A stretch of 64,000 nucleotides of DNA, taken from NCBI GenBank assembly GCA_964458575.1, contig CAYWMD010000003.1, forward strand, positions 62,001 to 126,000, in the 5' to 3' direction. Below, piece after piece: positions 15,974 to 25,492 of the stretch. The position numbers and the translations under genes were made by a program. Source of the stretch: CAYWMD01 sp964458575. Its GTDB lineage: Bacteria; Verrucomicrobiota; Verrucomicrobiia; Limisphaerales; JADLHS01. Position 1 is the stretch's first letter. Every line of letters begins with the position of its first letter. The notes under the pieces were generated by a model. That model was not told the DNA's origin and searched no databases. It worked only from the letters and a program-made list of their open reading frames with translations.

Positions 15974-16312
15974 ATGAAAAAAATCGAAGCCATCATCAAA
16001 CCGTTCAAACTCCAGGATGTAAAAGATGCGCTCAACGCGTTGGGCATCCAGGGCATGACCGTGACCGAGGTCAAGGGCTTCGGCCGCCAAAAAGGACACA
16101 CGGAAATTTATCGGGGCAGCGAGTACACCGTGGACTTTCTGCCCAAGATCAAAATCGAAACCGTCCTGCCCAATGCCCAGGCTCCGGCCGCTGTCGAGGC
16201 GATCATGGCTGCCGCCAAGACCGGCAAGATTGGCGACGGCAAGGTTTTCGTGTCCACCATTGATGACGCCTGGCGCATCCGCACCAACGAAAGCGGCGAC
16301 AGCGCGGTCTGA
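15974..16312 (+). CDS. glnK: Nitrogen regulatory protein P-II
   Basis: A 112-residue PII signal protein that binds ATP/ADP and 2-oxoglutarate and gates the ammonium channel and nitrogen enzymes. It starts MKKIEAIIKPFKLQDVKDAL, and the T-loop GHTEIYRGSEYTVDFLPK carries Tyr51, the uridylylation site. The C-terminal block GKIGDGKVFVSTIDDAWRIRT is intact. The position 23 nt after amt supports a GlnK role, although GlnB and GlnK cannot be told apart by sequence alone. It is co-transcribed with amt. Confidence 0.95.
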   Translation: MKKIEAIIKPFKLQDVKDALNALGIQGMTVTEVKGFGRQKGHTEIYRGSEYTVDFLPKIKIETVLPNAQAPAAVEAIMAAAKTGKIGDGKVFVSTIDDAWRIRTNESGDSAV

Positions 16313-16673
16313 ACGAAGCGGTGGGCAGTGACCCCGGTTTTTGGATGCCGCTTAAATGCCTGCCCGTCACTATAGATTGTAAGACTCTCCCTCCCCCTTT
16401 CCTTCTCCCGCTGGGAGAGGGAACAGTAATTGGACGGGTTTTGATTTGAGCAAGTCAGTCGAGTTATTCCCCGTCGCAGGTTGGCCAGCAGCCCGGTGAA
16501 TAATTCCCCCGCTCCCAGCGGGAGAGGGCAGGGGTGAGGGAGAATCGTCCGATTACCCGCGACTTTTGAACCCAAACCGCCTGCCGTTGCCCAGCCGTTG
16601 CCCACATTTCTCTGGCCGCACGCCCTTTCCCGGAGCATTTTCGGAGCGAACACGTCCAACGGGAAGGACATTT
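16313..16673. other. 361-bp gap holding a second REP-like inverted pair
   Basis: No gene is visible here. The space after glnK holds two REP-like units in opposite orientation (16384-16423 and 16505-16546). Just before the macroglobulin gene is an unusually clear ribosome-binding site, GGGAAGGA, ending about 5 nt upstream of ATG 16674. No convincing promoter was found for the macroglobulin gene. Confidence 0.6.
16384..16546. repeat. Inverted pair of REP-like palindromes
   Basis: Copy 1 has CCTTCTCCC-GCT-GGGAGAGGG at 16401-16421. Copy 2 has GCTCCC-AGC-GGGAGAGGG around 16511-16528, followed by CAGGGGTGAGGGAGAAT. They are reverse-oriented relative to each other, exactly as at 13.1 kb, and share the same flanks. 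They may terminate or stabilise the amt-glnK transcript. Confidence 0.75.
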
Positions 16674-19600
16674 ATGAATTTGCTTACTAGATTTGCGCTC
16701 GCCCTCACGCTGGGATTCCGACTCCATGCCGCTCCGTCTTCGAACGTCGAATCGCCCAAAGCTCAGTCGGAAAAGTTATATGCCGAAGGCTCGTTCGCCA
16801 AAGCGCACGAGCTTTACGCGCAAATGCGGGAAATTTCCGGCAGTTCTTCAAATGAAGCTCGCTGGGTCGCATTTCGTTCCGCCGACACGCAATGGCGCTC
16901 GCAGGCCGCTACCCAAACCGCCGACACCACGAAGCTCGACGAGGCGCGCACGCAACTGGAAAAACTCGTCCGTGATGCGCAGCGCGAAGACGAAAAAGAT
17001 CGCATCTGGTTGGAGGTGCAGGAATCGCTCGGAGATTTCTGGTGGACGCGGCGTAACCAGCAGAACTGGGGTCAAGCTTGGCCACATTACCAACTAGCGT
17101 TGGCTTGGTGGGCCGGGGCACGCGACGTCGAACTGGCGCGGGAGCGCTACCTCGCGCTCGTCTGGCGCATGGCCAAACCGCCGGGCGTTGAACGCTTTTA
17201 CGGTTACGGCCAATGGGGCAATTATATCCCGCTGGAGATCCTCGACAACGCGCTGAAGATCGTCCAGACCGAGAACGACCGGGCGCACGCCCACTTCCTC
17301 ATCGCGATGACCGTTCGCAACCAGGGCGGCGATTGGGAACGGCGCGCGCGCGTGCCGGAGGAATTTGAAAGCGCGATCAAAACCGGCAAATCCACGGACT
17401 GGTATGACGACGCGCTTTACCACTATGCCGAATGGATGGCGGGCCAGGGCCGCGCCATACCGCTTGCCGACGGCAATTGGCGGCAGGAGCCGGATTACGT
17501 GAAGGCGCTCGAATTATTCCGCCGACTCGTGAGCGAATTCAACAAAGGCGAGACGCGCTATTGGGAACAGGCGCAGCAGCAGATCAAGAACATCACCGAG
17601 CCGCAGCTCGGCGTGAGCGTGCCAAACATTTTCCTGCCCGATTCGGAAATCCAATACCACCTCAAATGGCGGAACGTGAAGCAAATCGAACTGGCGCTAT
17701 ATCCAGTGGAGTTAAATCGGGACGTGAATCTGGCCCGTCTCGATGAGAAGCGTCGTCATGATTGGCTAACTTCGATTGATCTTGGTTCGTTGGAAAAGGT
17801 CAAGTCGTGGACGCATACCCCTCACCCTGCCCTCTCCCCATCGGATGGGGAGAGGGTGGCGAAGCCGGGAGAGGGGAAATCGGATAATTACAAACCCGGC
17901 AGCGAAGCGCTCCGCCTCGACGAAAAGCTCAAATCGGGCGCGTATGTGCTCGAGGCGCGCGGCGGCGGAAAGGACGCGCGCGAATTGATCTTAGTTACCG
18001 ATGCCGCACTGGTGTTGAAGACTTCCGGCAAACAGGCGCTGGTTTATTTCTGCAACGCGCTTAACAGCGCGCCGCTCGCCAACGCGCAGGTGAAACTTTG
18101 GCAGCGCTGGCATGACGGCAACCGGTGGCAGACACGGGAGCAATCAAAAGCAACTGGCCCAGATGGCATCGCGGTGATTGACCTGGGGAATCGCTCCGAC
18201 CGCGGCTTGGAATTGTTCGCCAGTGCGAGCCTGAAGGACCGGCAGGCGTTCAGCACAGGCAATAGCTATTGGAATCGTGGTGAGTCGGAGGCCTGGCGCA
18301 TCTACGCTTTCACCGATCGTCCGGCGTATCGGCCAAAGGAAACCGTGAACTGGAAATTCATTGCGCGGCGCTACAACGGCTCGGTCTATTCCACGCCCGC
18401 CGACGCAACCATTGAGTTTGAAATCACCGACCCGCGCGGGGCGAAGGTGAAGGCCGACAAGGCAACGCTGAATTCATTTGGCAGCGCCTGGGGCACGCTT
18501 GAACTCACCGAGCAAATGCCACTGGGTGAATATCGCATTCAGTTTTGGGACGCGGGCCGCAAGCACGGCATCGGTAACGCCACCTTGTTCCGGCTGGAGG
18601 AATACAAGCTGCCCGAATTCAAAGTCACCGTGCAGACGCCCGAGGAGAACGGAAAAAAGAAAGCCTTCCGCGTGGGTGAAAAAGTCGAGGTGACCATCCA
18701 AGCCGATTACTACTTCGGCGGGTCCGTGGCCAATGCCAGCGTCGAGGTGATCGTGAACCAGAATCCATATTGGCAATCGTGGCGTCGCCCGCGCGATTTC
18801 CCCTGGTTCTACGAGGACACGGACAGCGGCCCGGGCCGTTGGGGTCGTCATTATGGTGGCGGTCAAATCGTGAAGCGCGAGACGCTCAAGACCGACGCCA
18901 CCGGCAAGGCCACGCTCACGTTCGAGACGCCCGCGAATGCCGAACAGGATTTTGAGTATCGCATCGAGGCGCGCGTGACGGATGCCAGCCGGCGCGAGAT
19001 CAGCGGCAGCGGGAACGTGCGCGTCACCCGCCAGCGCTATTACGTTTATCCGCAGGCTGAGCACAATCTCTATCGTCCGCAGGACAAGGTGCGCGTTGAT
19101 TTCAAGGCGCTCGACGCCAATGAACAGCCTGTGCAAGTCGAGGGGAAGGTCACCGTCACGCGCGATTACTGGTACGAAATCTGGATCAAACCGGATGGGA
19201 CGGAAGTCAAGGGCGACGACCTCAAAGCACTTCAGGCAAAGCACAAAATCTGGCCGCCACCGCCGGAACGTCCGGACCAAAAGGGTTGGCGACTCAAGTT
19301 CCGTGGCTACGAGCACGATGAAGTTCTGACGCAAATGCTGAAAACGGACGCCGAAGGAAACACGTCGCTCGACTTCAAACCGGAACGTGAGGGTTACTAT
19401 CGCTTTGCGTGGTTGAGCGAAGACTCTGTTGCCAACCGTCCGCCACAACCGATTCGCGCTGAAACTACCGTCTGGGTTTGCAGCAACCAATCCACCGAAC
19501 TCGGTTATCGTCACGGCGGTGTGGAAATCATCGCGGACAAGGACACGTTCCGCGCGGGCAGCGAAGCGCCGGTGATGCTCGTGGCCAATTCGCCCGACCG

Positions 19601-22600
19601 CTACGTGCTGTTCACGGTGGAAGGTGAAGACCTCTATCACTACCGCCTCGTTCACATGACCGGCACGGTGAAGCTCATTGACCTGTTCGTGGATGAGAAA
19701 TACGTGCCGAACGTCTTCCTGAGCGCGGCGATGGTTGCCGAACGGCAAATCTTCACGGACACCAAACAAATCGTCGTGCCGCCAACGAAAAACTTCCTGA
19801 CCGTGGACGTGAAGCCCGACCGCGCGCAATACCAACCGCGAGACGAAGGCACGTTGGCCATCACGACGAAGAACGACGAGGGCAAACTCGTTTCCGCCGA
19901 GGTTTCGCTGGGGCTGGTGGATGAATCGGTGTTTTACATTCAAAGCGACTACGCCGAAGACCCGCGTCAATTCTTCTTCGGCACAAAACGCGGACAGGAA
20001 ATTCAGACTCAAAGCACGATGAACCAGAAGACTTACGCGAAACTTGTCCCGGGCGAGAAGGATGAGTTGATTGACGAACGCGAGAGGGAACGTCGTTTGA
20101 GCCGGGCACGCCAGCAGGAGTGGGATTCCCCCGGCGGGAAAGACGGGGACATGTATTTTGCCGACCGCTTGTCAGCGTCCGACGAAAGTGGTTACGGAAT
20201 GGGCGGTGGGGGTTCGGGCGGAGCCGCGTCGGCAGGGGTGGCGCTCGGACGCGCGGTCAACTACGCGGCAAAGCCATCAGCGACCGCCACACTCGAGCGG
20301 TTCGGTGGCGACCTCAAAATGGCCAAGGCGAAGATGCCCGCTGAAATGCCCATGCAGCCGCCGGGACAAGAGCCAGCCGTTCAAGTCCGCACCGATTTCC
20401 GATCCACTGTTTTCTGGCAACCGGATTTGAAAACCGACGCGAATGGCCAGGCGACGGTAAAGGTGAAATATCCCGATTCGCTCACCGGCTGGAAAGCCAC
20501 AGCCCGCGCCGTGACATTGGGAAATCAGTTTGGCATGGCCGACGCGACCACGCGCACGAAGCAACCGCTCATCGTCCGTCTGCAAGCGCCGCGTTTCTTC
20601 GTCGTGGGCGACACGGTGACGATTTCGGCAGTGGTGAACAACAACACAGATGAGGCGATGAACGCGCAAGTCACGATGGAAATGATTGGTGGATTGGAGT
20701 TTTTACCAACCGAGAGCGGTGGACTTCCGAGAAATCGTCCCATAGGTAAACCTCTGAAGGTTGGAAATTCGTTGGTCAGCACCGAGGGCGCCGTCGTGGC
20801 AGTTCCAGCCAATGGAGAGACTCGGTTTGATTGGATCGCAAAAATCGCGTCACGAGGCGGAGTGAAGTTGAAAGCGACCGCACGCGGCGGGAAATATGCC
20901 GACGCGATGGAGAAGACCTACGTCGCCTACGAACACGGCATCGAGAAGTTTATTGCCAAGTCCGGCAAGGTGCGCGGCAACGACATCACCGTGAAACTCG
21001 ATTTGCCGAAGGAGCGCAAAGCGGATTCCACTTCGCTCGTCGTGCAGGTCACGCCGAGCATGGCGGTGACGATGCTCGATGCGTTGCCGTATTTGATTGA
21101 TTACCCCTACGGCTGCACGGAACAGACGATGAGCCGTTTCCTGCCCGCCGCCATCACGGCCAAAACGTTGCGCGACGTCGGCCTTGATCCCGAAGATGTG
21201 ATGAGCCGGGTTTTTGGCGGCATTGAAACCAACACGGCGTCCGCCACGCATCCGAAGGGCAAAAAAGATTTGGCCAAACTCGACGAGATGGTGAAAGCCG
21301 GTCTCGAACGGCTCTATGATTTTCAGCACGCCGATGGCGGTTGGGGCTGGTGGAAGCAAGGCGACAGCGATCATTGGATGACGGCTTACGTCGTGTGGGG
21401 CTTAACGCTGGCCAAGGAAGCAGGCGCGAACATCAAAGAAGACGTTCTGAAGCGTGGGTCGAGCTTCCTGGACAAGACACTGGTCGAGGAAGAGGAGAAC
21501 CCGGACATGCAGGCGTTTATGCTCCACGCGCTGGCGGTTAACCATCCGAAGGCTGTTAAAGGCATTGGCGTTGCGCCATCAAAATTCCAGGCCAAGGCGT
21601 TCGATAACCTCTGGCAGAAGCGCGAGGCGCTGAACGCCTACACCCGCGCGTTGCTCGCTTTGAGCGCACACTGTTTCCATTACGACGACAAGGCCAAGAC
21701 GCTCATTGAGAATCTGGAGAACGGCGTGAAGCGCGACGAACGGCCCGACGCTTCAATTCTGATTGATGGCAAAAACATCCAACAACCAACATCCAACAAC
21801 CAACATCCAGTGATGGGCACGGCGCATTGGGGCGAAGACGGCATCTACTGGCGCTGGTCCGACGGCGGCGTGGAAGCGACGGCATTTGCGTTGCGCGCGT
21901 TGCTGGCGATTGATCCGAAAAACAAACTCGTCGAGCCCGTCACCAACTGGCTCATCAAGAACCGTCGGGGTGCGCAGTGGAATAGCACGCGCGACACGGC
22001 CATTGTCGTACTGGCGATGAATGATTACCTGCGCGTGAGCGGCGAGTTGAAACCGGAACTCGAATACGAGTTGATCGTGAACGGCAAATCTATCGCAAAA
22101 AAGAAAGTTGCCGGCGCAGATGTGTTCAATGCGCCCAGCCGGTTCACGATTGATCCGAAGCTCATCAAGGACGCGAACGAAATCCGCATCGTCCGCAAGA
22201 ACGGCGACACGCCAGTCTATTTTGCCGTTGAAGCCCGGTTCTTCAGCCTGGAAGAACCGATCACGGCAACCGGCAATGAGATCTTCGTGAAGCGCGAATA
22301 CTTCAAACTCGTGGGCCGGCCCACGCTGCTCAAAGGTTACGTGTACGACAAACTGCCGCTCAAGGACGGTGAGTCCGTGACCAGCGGCGACCGCGTCGAG
22401 ACGCTCCTCACCATCGAAGCGAAGAACAACTACGAGTATCTGATGTTTGAGGATTTGAAACCGGCCGGCTTCGAAGCGGTGGAAATCCGCAGCGGCGAAT
22501 CGCTTTACGCGCGCGAACTCAAGAGCGGTGCCGTGGACCGAAAGCACGGCGCTGCCGCCCCAACCACCAAATCGGTGAGCCAGCAATACGTCATCAAGCC

Positions 22601-22970
22601 GGGGGACACCCTCTCGCAGGTTGCGCAACGTCACGGCACTTCGGTCACGGCGCTTCGCAGCGCAAACCGCCTGCCCGATGATCGCATCCAAAGCGGCCGG
22701 AAGCTTGTCATTCCGCCGAGGGGCGTGTCGGTTGCCGAAGACGATTACACTGGCCGCACGCGGTGGGTTTACCAAGAGTTGCGCGACCGCAAGGTGGCGC
22801 TGTTCATTGACAAGCTCCCCGAGGGCGTCTGGGAGATTCGCTACGCCGCCCGGGCCGAAGTGCCGGGCCGCTTCCACGCGTTGCCAGTTCTGGGACAGGC
22901 CATGTACGTTCCTGAGATTCGCGGCAACGGCGCGGAGTTGCGGGTCGTGGTGACGGACGCGATTCGTTAA
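16674..22970 (+). CDS. Giant alpha-2-macroglobulin family protein with C-terminal LysM
   Basis: A 2098-residue envelope protein related to bacterial alpha-2-macroglobulins, which trap attacking proteases. The signal peptide is residues 1-19 (MNLLTRFALALTLGF). A helical tandem-repeat-like N-terminal region follows, then macroglobulin beta-domains (YRPKETVNWKF, EYKLPEFKVTV, FRAGSEAPVML). A Gly/Met-rich bait-like segment lies near residues 1140-1190. The thioester YGCTEQ has its Cys at about 1481, and an alpha-helical complement-like domain with GGWGWWKQGDSDHWMTAYVVWGL follows. A LysM motif (YVIKPGDTLSQVAQRHGT) sits at about 1970-2013, embedded before the last beta-domain; it would bind peptidoglycan. 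Two dispersed repeats lie in frame at residues ~382-402 and ~1701-1713. The upstream GGGAAGGA supports this start. Confidence 0.92.
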   Translation: MNLLTRFALALTLGFRLHAAPSSNVESPKAQSEKLYAEGSFAKAHELYAQMREISGSSSNEARWVAFRSADTQWRSQAATQTADTTKLDEARTQLEKLVRDAQREDEKDRIWLEVQESLGDFWWTRRNQQNWGQAWPHYQLALAWWAGARDVELARERYLALVWRMAKPPGVERFYGYGQWGNYIPLEILDNALKIVQTENDRAHAHFLIAMTVRNQGGDWERRARVPEEFESAIKTGKSTDWYDDALYHYAEWMAGQGRAIPLADGNWRQEPDYVKALELFRRLVSEFNKGETRYWEQAQQQIKNITEPQLGVSVPNIFLPDSEIQYHLKWRNVKQIELALYPVELNRDVNLARLDEKRRHDWLTSIDLGSLEKVKSWTHTPHPALSPSDGERVAKPGEGKSDNYKPGSEALRLDEKLKSGAYVLEARGGGKDARELILVTDAALVLKTSGKQALVYFCNALNSAPLANAQVKLWQRWHDGNRWQTREQSKATGPDGIAVIDLGNRSDRGLELFASASLKDRQAFSTGNSYWNRGESEAWRIYAFTDRPAYRPKETVNWKFIARRYNGSVYSTPADATIEFEITDPRGAKVKADKATLNSFGSAWGTLELTEQMPLGEYRIQFWDAGRKHGIGNATLFRLEEYKLPEFKVTVQTPEENGKKKAFRVGEKVEVTIQADYYFGGSVANASVEVIVNQNPYWQSWRRPRDFPWFYEDTDSGPGRWGRHYGGGQIVKRETLKTDATGKATLTFETPANAEQDFEYRIEARVTDASRREISGSGNVRVTRQRYYVYPQAEHNLYRPQDKVRVDFKALDANEQPVQVEGKVTVTRDYWYEIWIKPDGTEVKGDDLKALQAKHKIWPPPPERPDQKGWRLKFRGYEHDEVLTQMLKTDAEGNTSLDFKPEREGYYRFAWLSEDSVANRPPQPIRAETTVWVCSNQSTELGYRHGGVEIIADKDTFRAGSEAPVMLVANSPDRYVLFTVEGEDLYHYRLVHMTGTVKLIDLFVDEKYVPNVFLSAAMVAERQIFTDTKQIVVPPTKNFLTVDVKPDRAQYQPRDEGTLAITTKNDEGKLVSAEVSLGLVDESVFYIQSDYAEDPRQFFFGTKRGQEIQTQSTMNQKTYAKLVPGEKDELIDERERERRLSRARQQEWDSPGGKDGDMYFADRLSASDESGYGMGGGGSGGAASAGVALGRAVNYAAKPSATATLERFGGDLKMAKAKMPAEMPMQPPGQEPAVQVRTDFRSTVFWQPDLKTDANGQATVKVKYPDSLTGWKATARAVTLGNQFGMADATTRTKQPLIVRLQAPRFFVVGDTVTISAVVNNNTDEAMNAQVTMEMIGGLEFLPTESGGLPRNRPIGKPLKVGNSLVSTEGAVVAVPANGETRFDWIAKIASRGGVKLKATARGGKYADAMEKTYVAYEHGIEKFIAKSGKVRGNDITVKLDLPKERKADSTSLVVQVTPSMAVTMLDALPYLIDYPYGCTEQTMSRFLPAAITAKTLRDVGLDPEDVMSRVFGGIETNTASATHPKGKKDLAKLDEMVKAGLERLYDFQHADGGWGWWKQGDSDHWMTAYVVWGLTLAKEAGANIKEDVLKRGSSFLDKTLVEEEENPDMQAFMLHALAVNHPKAVKGIGVAPSKFQAKAFDNLWQKREALNAYTRALLALSAHCFHYDDKAKTLIENLENGVKRDERPDASILIDGKNIQQPTSNNQHPVMGTAHWGEDGIYWRWSDGGVEATAFALRALLAIDPKNKLVEPVTNWLIKNRRGAQWNSTRDTAIVVLAMNDYLRVSGELKPELEYELIVNGKSIAKKKVAGADVFNAPSRFTIDPKLIKDANEIRIVRKNGDTPVYFAVEARFFSLEEPITATGNEIFVKREYFKLVGRPTLLKGYVYDKLPLKDGESVTSGDRVETLLTIEAKNNYEYLMFEDLKPAGFEAVEIRSGESLYARELKSGAVDRKHGAAAPTTKSVSQQYVIKPGDTLSQVAQRHGTSVTALRSANRLPDDRIQSGRKLVIPPRGVSVAEDDYTGRTRWVYQELRDRKVALFIDKLPEGVWEIRYAARAEVPGRFHALPVLGQAMYVPEIRGNGAELRVVVTDAIR
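17817..17878. repeat. REP-like palindrome inside the macroglobulin coding sequence
   Basis: CCCTCTCCCCATC at 17830-17842 pairs perfectly with GATGGGGAGAGGG at 17844-17856, and the flank CCCTCACCCTG matches the intergenic units at 13.1 and 16.4 kb. It is translated in frame as HTPHPALSPSDGERVAKPGE, a low-complexity insert between two macroglobulin domains. Confidence 0.8.
21775..21809. repeat. Five tandem heptamers inside the macroglobulin gene
   Basis: ACATCCA, ACAACCA, ACATCCA, ACAACCA and ACATCCA follow without a gap. The reading frame passes through as KNIQQPTSNNQHPVMG. No inverted partner is seen. Five repeats (35 nt) cannot be added as a neat multiple of three, so flanking bases must have adjusted the frame. 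Confidence 0.8.
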
Positions 22971-23042
22971 AGCGGGAGGGGGGCGGTTAATCTCGAGCGG
23001 TTAACGGCCTTGGCACGATGCACGCTTGAAACACGTGAAATA

Positions 23043-23054
23043 ACAACCGGTTGT
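23043..23054. promoter_or_regulatory. 12-bp perfect palindrome upstream of the HEAT gene
   Basis: ACAACCGGTTGT is self-complementary and lies 53 nt before the HEAT-repeat start codon. It may be a dimeric repressor operator, but no regulator is encoded nearby and chance is possible. Confidence 0.25.
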
Positions 23055-23106
23055 GTCGTTCTCAACACGGCGGCACCGTGGAAAATGACGTTGCAACCAT
23101 AGCATC

Positions 23107-24264
23107 ATGACCTGGTTTAGCACCATACGATTGAACGCCAAGAGCGCCGAGGTCCGGCGTCAGGCCATTGCCACGCTGGCCGACGCCACCGCCGCGAACA
23201 CGATGGATTTGCTGCTGGCCGCCCTGAAAGACGAGGCGGCCGACGTGCGCGCGGAAGCGGCGCGGGTGTTGGGCGAACGCAATGAGGAGCACGCCGTGGC
23301 CGATTTGATTTCCGCCCTGACCGATCCCGACCACGCGGTTCGGGGAGCGGCGGCCACGGCGTTGGGTTGCATCCGCGATCCCCAGGCGATCCCGCACCTG
23401 GTGCGGCTGCTAAACGAGTTGAACAATCACACGCGCGCATGCGCTGCGGCCGCGTTGCGCGCACTGGACTGGCGACCCGGCAACCCGCAGGAGGAAGCGG
23501 CGTTCGAACTGGCCTCCGGCAACATGCTCGGGGCGGCCCGCGCCGGTGAAGCGGCCATTCAACCCTTGGTCAACGAGTTGAAGCATGACACCAGTTTTCA
23601 GCGTCGGGCCGCGGCCGAGGCGCTCGAAGGATTGAACGACCCGCGGGCGGTCAACTCGTTGTTGAGCGCCTTGGACGATGAGGATGCGACCGTGCGCGTT
23701 TCGGCCATTCACGCCCTGGTCGCAGCCGACAGCGAACCCGTGCGGCAGGCGTTGTCGCAAAAACTTCGCGACGGAATTCCACAGGTGCGGCTGGCGGCAG
23801 CGCAGGTTCTGGCCAGATGGCAGGACATGGCCCAGATCGAGATGTTCCTCGATCTGCTCTCCGACTCCCATTTTGAAGTCCGCCAGGCGGCAATCCATTT
23901 TTTCGAGCGTTTGGGCGATCCCCGTGGTGCCGAGGTGATCGTGCCATTGCTCGCCGACACCGACAGCGACGTCCGGCAGGAGGCCGCGCGAACGCTGGGG
24001 GTGCTGGGCAACCCGGCCGCCATTCCCGGACTCGTGACGGCTTTGATTGACGAGGAACAAACCGTACGCTTCGCCGCGGGCGAATCCCTCAAGCAGATCA
24101 ACCCGGACTGGGCGCTGACCGAAGGCGCGGTGTCCGCTTTGCCGCAACTGGAAGGCGCGTTGCAACACCGCGCGCCCTGGGTGCGCCAGGCGGCGACGCA
24201 GGCGTTGTCACTCATCCGCCAGGCCATCGTCGGCACCCCGGAAACCCTGGTCCAAAACACTTGA
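23107..24264 (+). CDS. HEAT-repeat protein (385 aa)
   Basis: A soluble protein made of about ten HEAT repeats of roughly 31 residues (RRQAIATLADATAANTMDLLLAALKDEAADVRAEAARVLGE, then AVADLISALTDPDHAVRGAAATALG and similar units to the C-terminus). HEAT arrays are protein-interaction scaffolds, and some resemble phycobilisome-lyase folds; no catalytic motif is visible. There is no signal peptide. It lies 136 nt after the macroglobulin and upstream of the TonB/ExbBD set on the same strand, so it may belong to the same envelope module, but no function can be claimed. The ATG at 23107 gives MTWFSTIRLN directly before the first repeat. Confidence 0.9.
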   Translation: MTWFSTIRLNAKSAEVRRQAIATLADATAANTMDLLLAALKDEAADVRAEAARVLGERNEEHAVADLISALTDPDHAVRGAAATALGCIRDPQAIPHLVRLLNELNNHTRACAAAALRALDWRPGNPQEEAAFELASGNMLGAARAGEAAIQPLVNELKHDTSFQRRAAAEALEGLNDPRAVNSLLSALDDEDATVRVSAIHALVAADSEPVRQALSQKLRDGIPQVRLAAAQVLARWQDMAQIEMFLDLLSDSHFEVRQAAIHFFERLGDPRGAEVIVPLLADTDSDVRQEAARTLGVLGNPAAIPGLVTALIDEEQTVRFAAGESLKQINPDWALTEGAVSALPQLEGALQHRAPWVRQAATQALSLIRQAIVGTPETLVQNT

Positions 24265-24466
24265 GCGCGAAGCCGCCGGTGTGCGAGTGGTGACCGCTTT
24301 TAAATCAGCACGGCTTCAGGGATTTCGGCAGGAGTTCGGGCCGGCGGACCGGGCGCTGATTGAATTCCGGGCCGATTCACCTGTCGGATGGTATGTTGAT
24401 CGCAACCGGCCATCGTCCGTCTAAACAGTTGCCCGCCCGTCCGGGGTGCGGCAACCTGTGTTTCAC

Positions 24467-25450
24467 ATGAACATTTACGGCGCGCAGGATATGTCGCTGC
24501 GCCTGGACCGGGCCGAGACGTCGCGCCTGCTCCGGGCGCTTGTGCTATCAGTCGCCGTGCATCTCCTGGCGTGGGGCACCTACGAGGCCGGAAAAAAATT
24601 TCAGGTCTGGGAAAAAATCCAGGTGCCCGCGTGGATGAAGGCGCTGGCGTTGCCCCTGCCCAAAATCGTCAAAAAGGAAACGTCCGCCGCCGAGCGCGTG
24701 CCGCTGGTCTTTATCAATGTCAACCCCGAACAGGCCGTGACGGAAGCACCGAAAAACGCGCCCTTTTATTCCAGCCGCAGTTCGGTCGCGGCCAATCCCG
24801 ACGCGAACCGCGACACGGACACACCGAAAATTACCGGCACCCAAACGCAAGTGCCCAAAACCGAGGACGTGCCGCGCGAAAAATTTGAGAAGCTCCAGCC
24901 GGCTTTGCCCGCCCCGCAGCCCGAACCCGAAGCCAAGCCCAAGCCCACGATGGCGCCCGGCGACCTGGCCATGGCCAAGCCGGACTTGAATGTGCGGACG
25001 GAAACCGGCGACGCCGAGCGTCCCCGGCCGCGCACGCTGAAGGAAGCCCTCGCGCGCAAGCAGGTGAATCAACCGCCCGGGCACAAAATGAAACAGGACG
25101 GTGGCGTAGCGCGCCGGGCCAATCTGTCCATGGTGGATGCCAAAGGCACGTCCTTCGGCGCCTACGACGAGGCGTTTATCGCGGCAGTTTCGCAGCGTTG
25201 GTATGATTTGCTCGACAACATCAAATACGACGGCTACCAACCCGGCAAGGTGGTGCTGCAATTCCACTTGAATTACGACGGTCGTATCACCGAAATGAAG
25301 GTCGCTGAAAGCACCGTGGGCGACATGTTGAGCATCTTGTGCCGCAAAGCGGTGGAGGATCCAGCGCCCTTCGAGAAGTGGCCGCGCGAAATGCGCCTGA
25401 TGGTGGGCCGCGACATGCGCCCGATTCAATTCACCTTTTATTACAACTAA
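24467..25450 (+). CDS. TonB-like energy-transducing envelope protein
   Basis: The N-terminus is basic, followed by a membrane helix (residues about 19-36, LLRALVLSVAVHLLAWGTY). A long Pro/Glu/Lys-rich periplasmic stretch with LPAPQPEPEAKPKPTMAPG comes next, then a C-terminal folded domain with WYDLLDNIKYDGYQPGKVVL and FHLNYDGRITEMKVAES. This layout matches TonB/TolA-type transducers, and the gene is followed by ExbB- and ExbD-type genes, strongly supporting a proton-motive-force complex. I prefer the ATG at 24467. A GTG at 24446 would add seven residues, and ATG 24491 is also possible. Its outer-membrane partner is not obvious in the window. Confidence 0.82.
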   Translation: MNIYGAQDMSLRLDRAETSRLLRALVLSVAVHLLAWGTYEAGKKFQVWEKIQVPAWMKALALPLPKIVKKETSAAERVPLVFINVNPEQAVTEAPKNAPFYSSRSSVAANPDANRDTDTPKITGTQTQVPKTEDVPREKFEKLQPALPAPQPEPEAKPKPTMAPGDLAMAKPDLNVRTETGDAERPRPRTLKEALARKQVNQPPGHKMKQDGGVARRANLSMVDAKGTSFGAYDEAFIAAVSQRWYDLLDNIKYDGYQPGKVVLQFHLNYDGRITEMKVAESTVGDMLSILCRKAVEDPAPFEKWPREMRLMVGRDMRPIQFTFYYN

Positions 25451-25492
25451 GCTTGAACCCGAGCATCATCGGGGTGGCCGGAACACAAAAAT

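Noticed and set aside
18474..20012. 512-aa minus-strand open frame inside the macroglobulin gene
   Set aside because: The plus-strand macroglobulin is conserved across this stretch. The minus frame has no signal, motif or ribosome-binding site.
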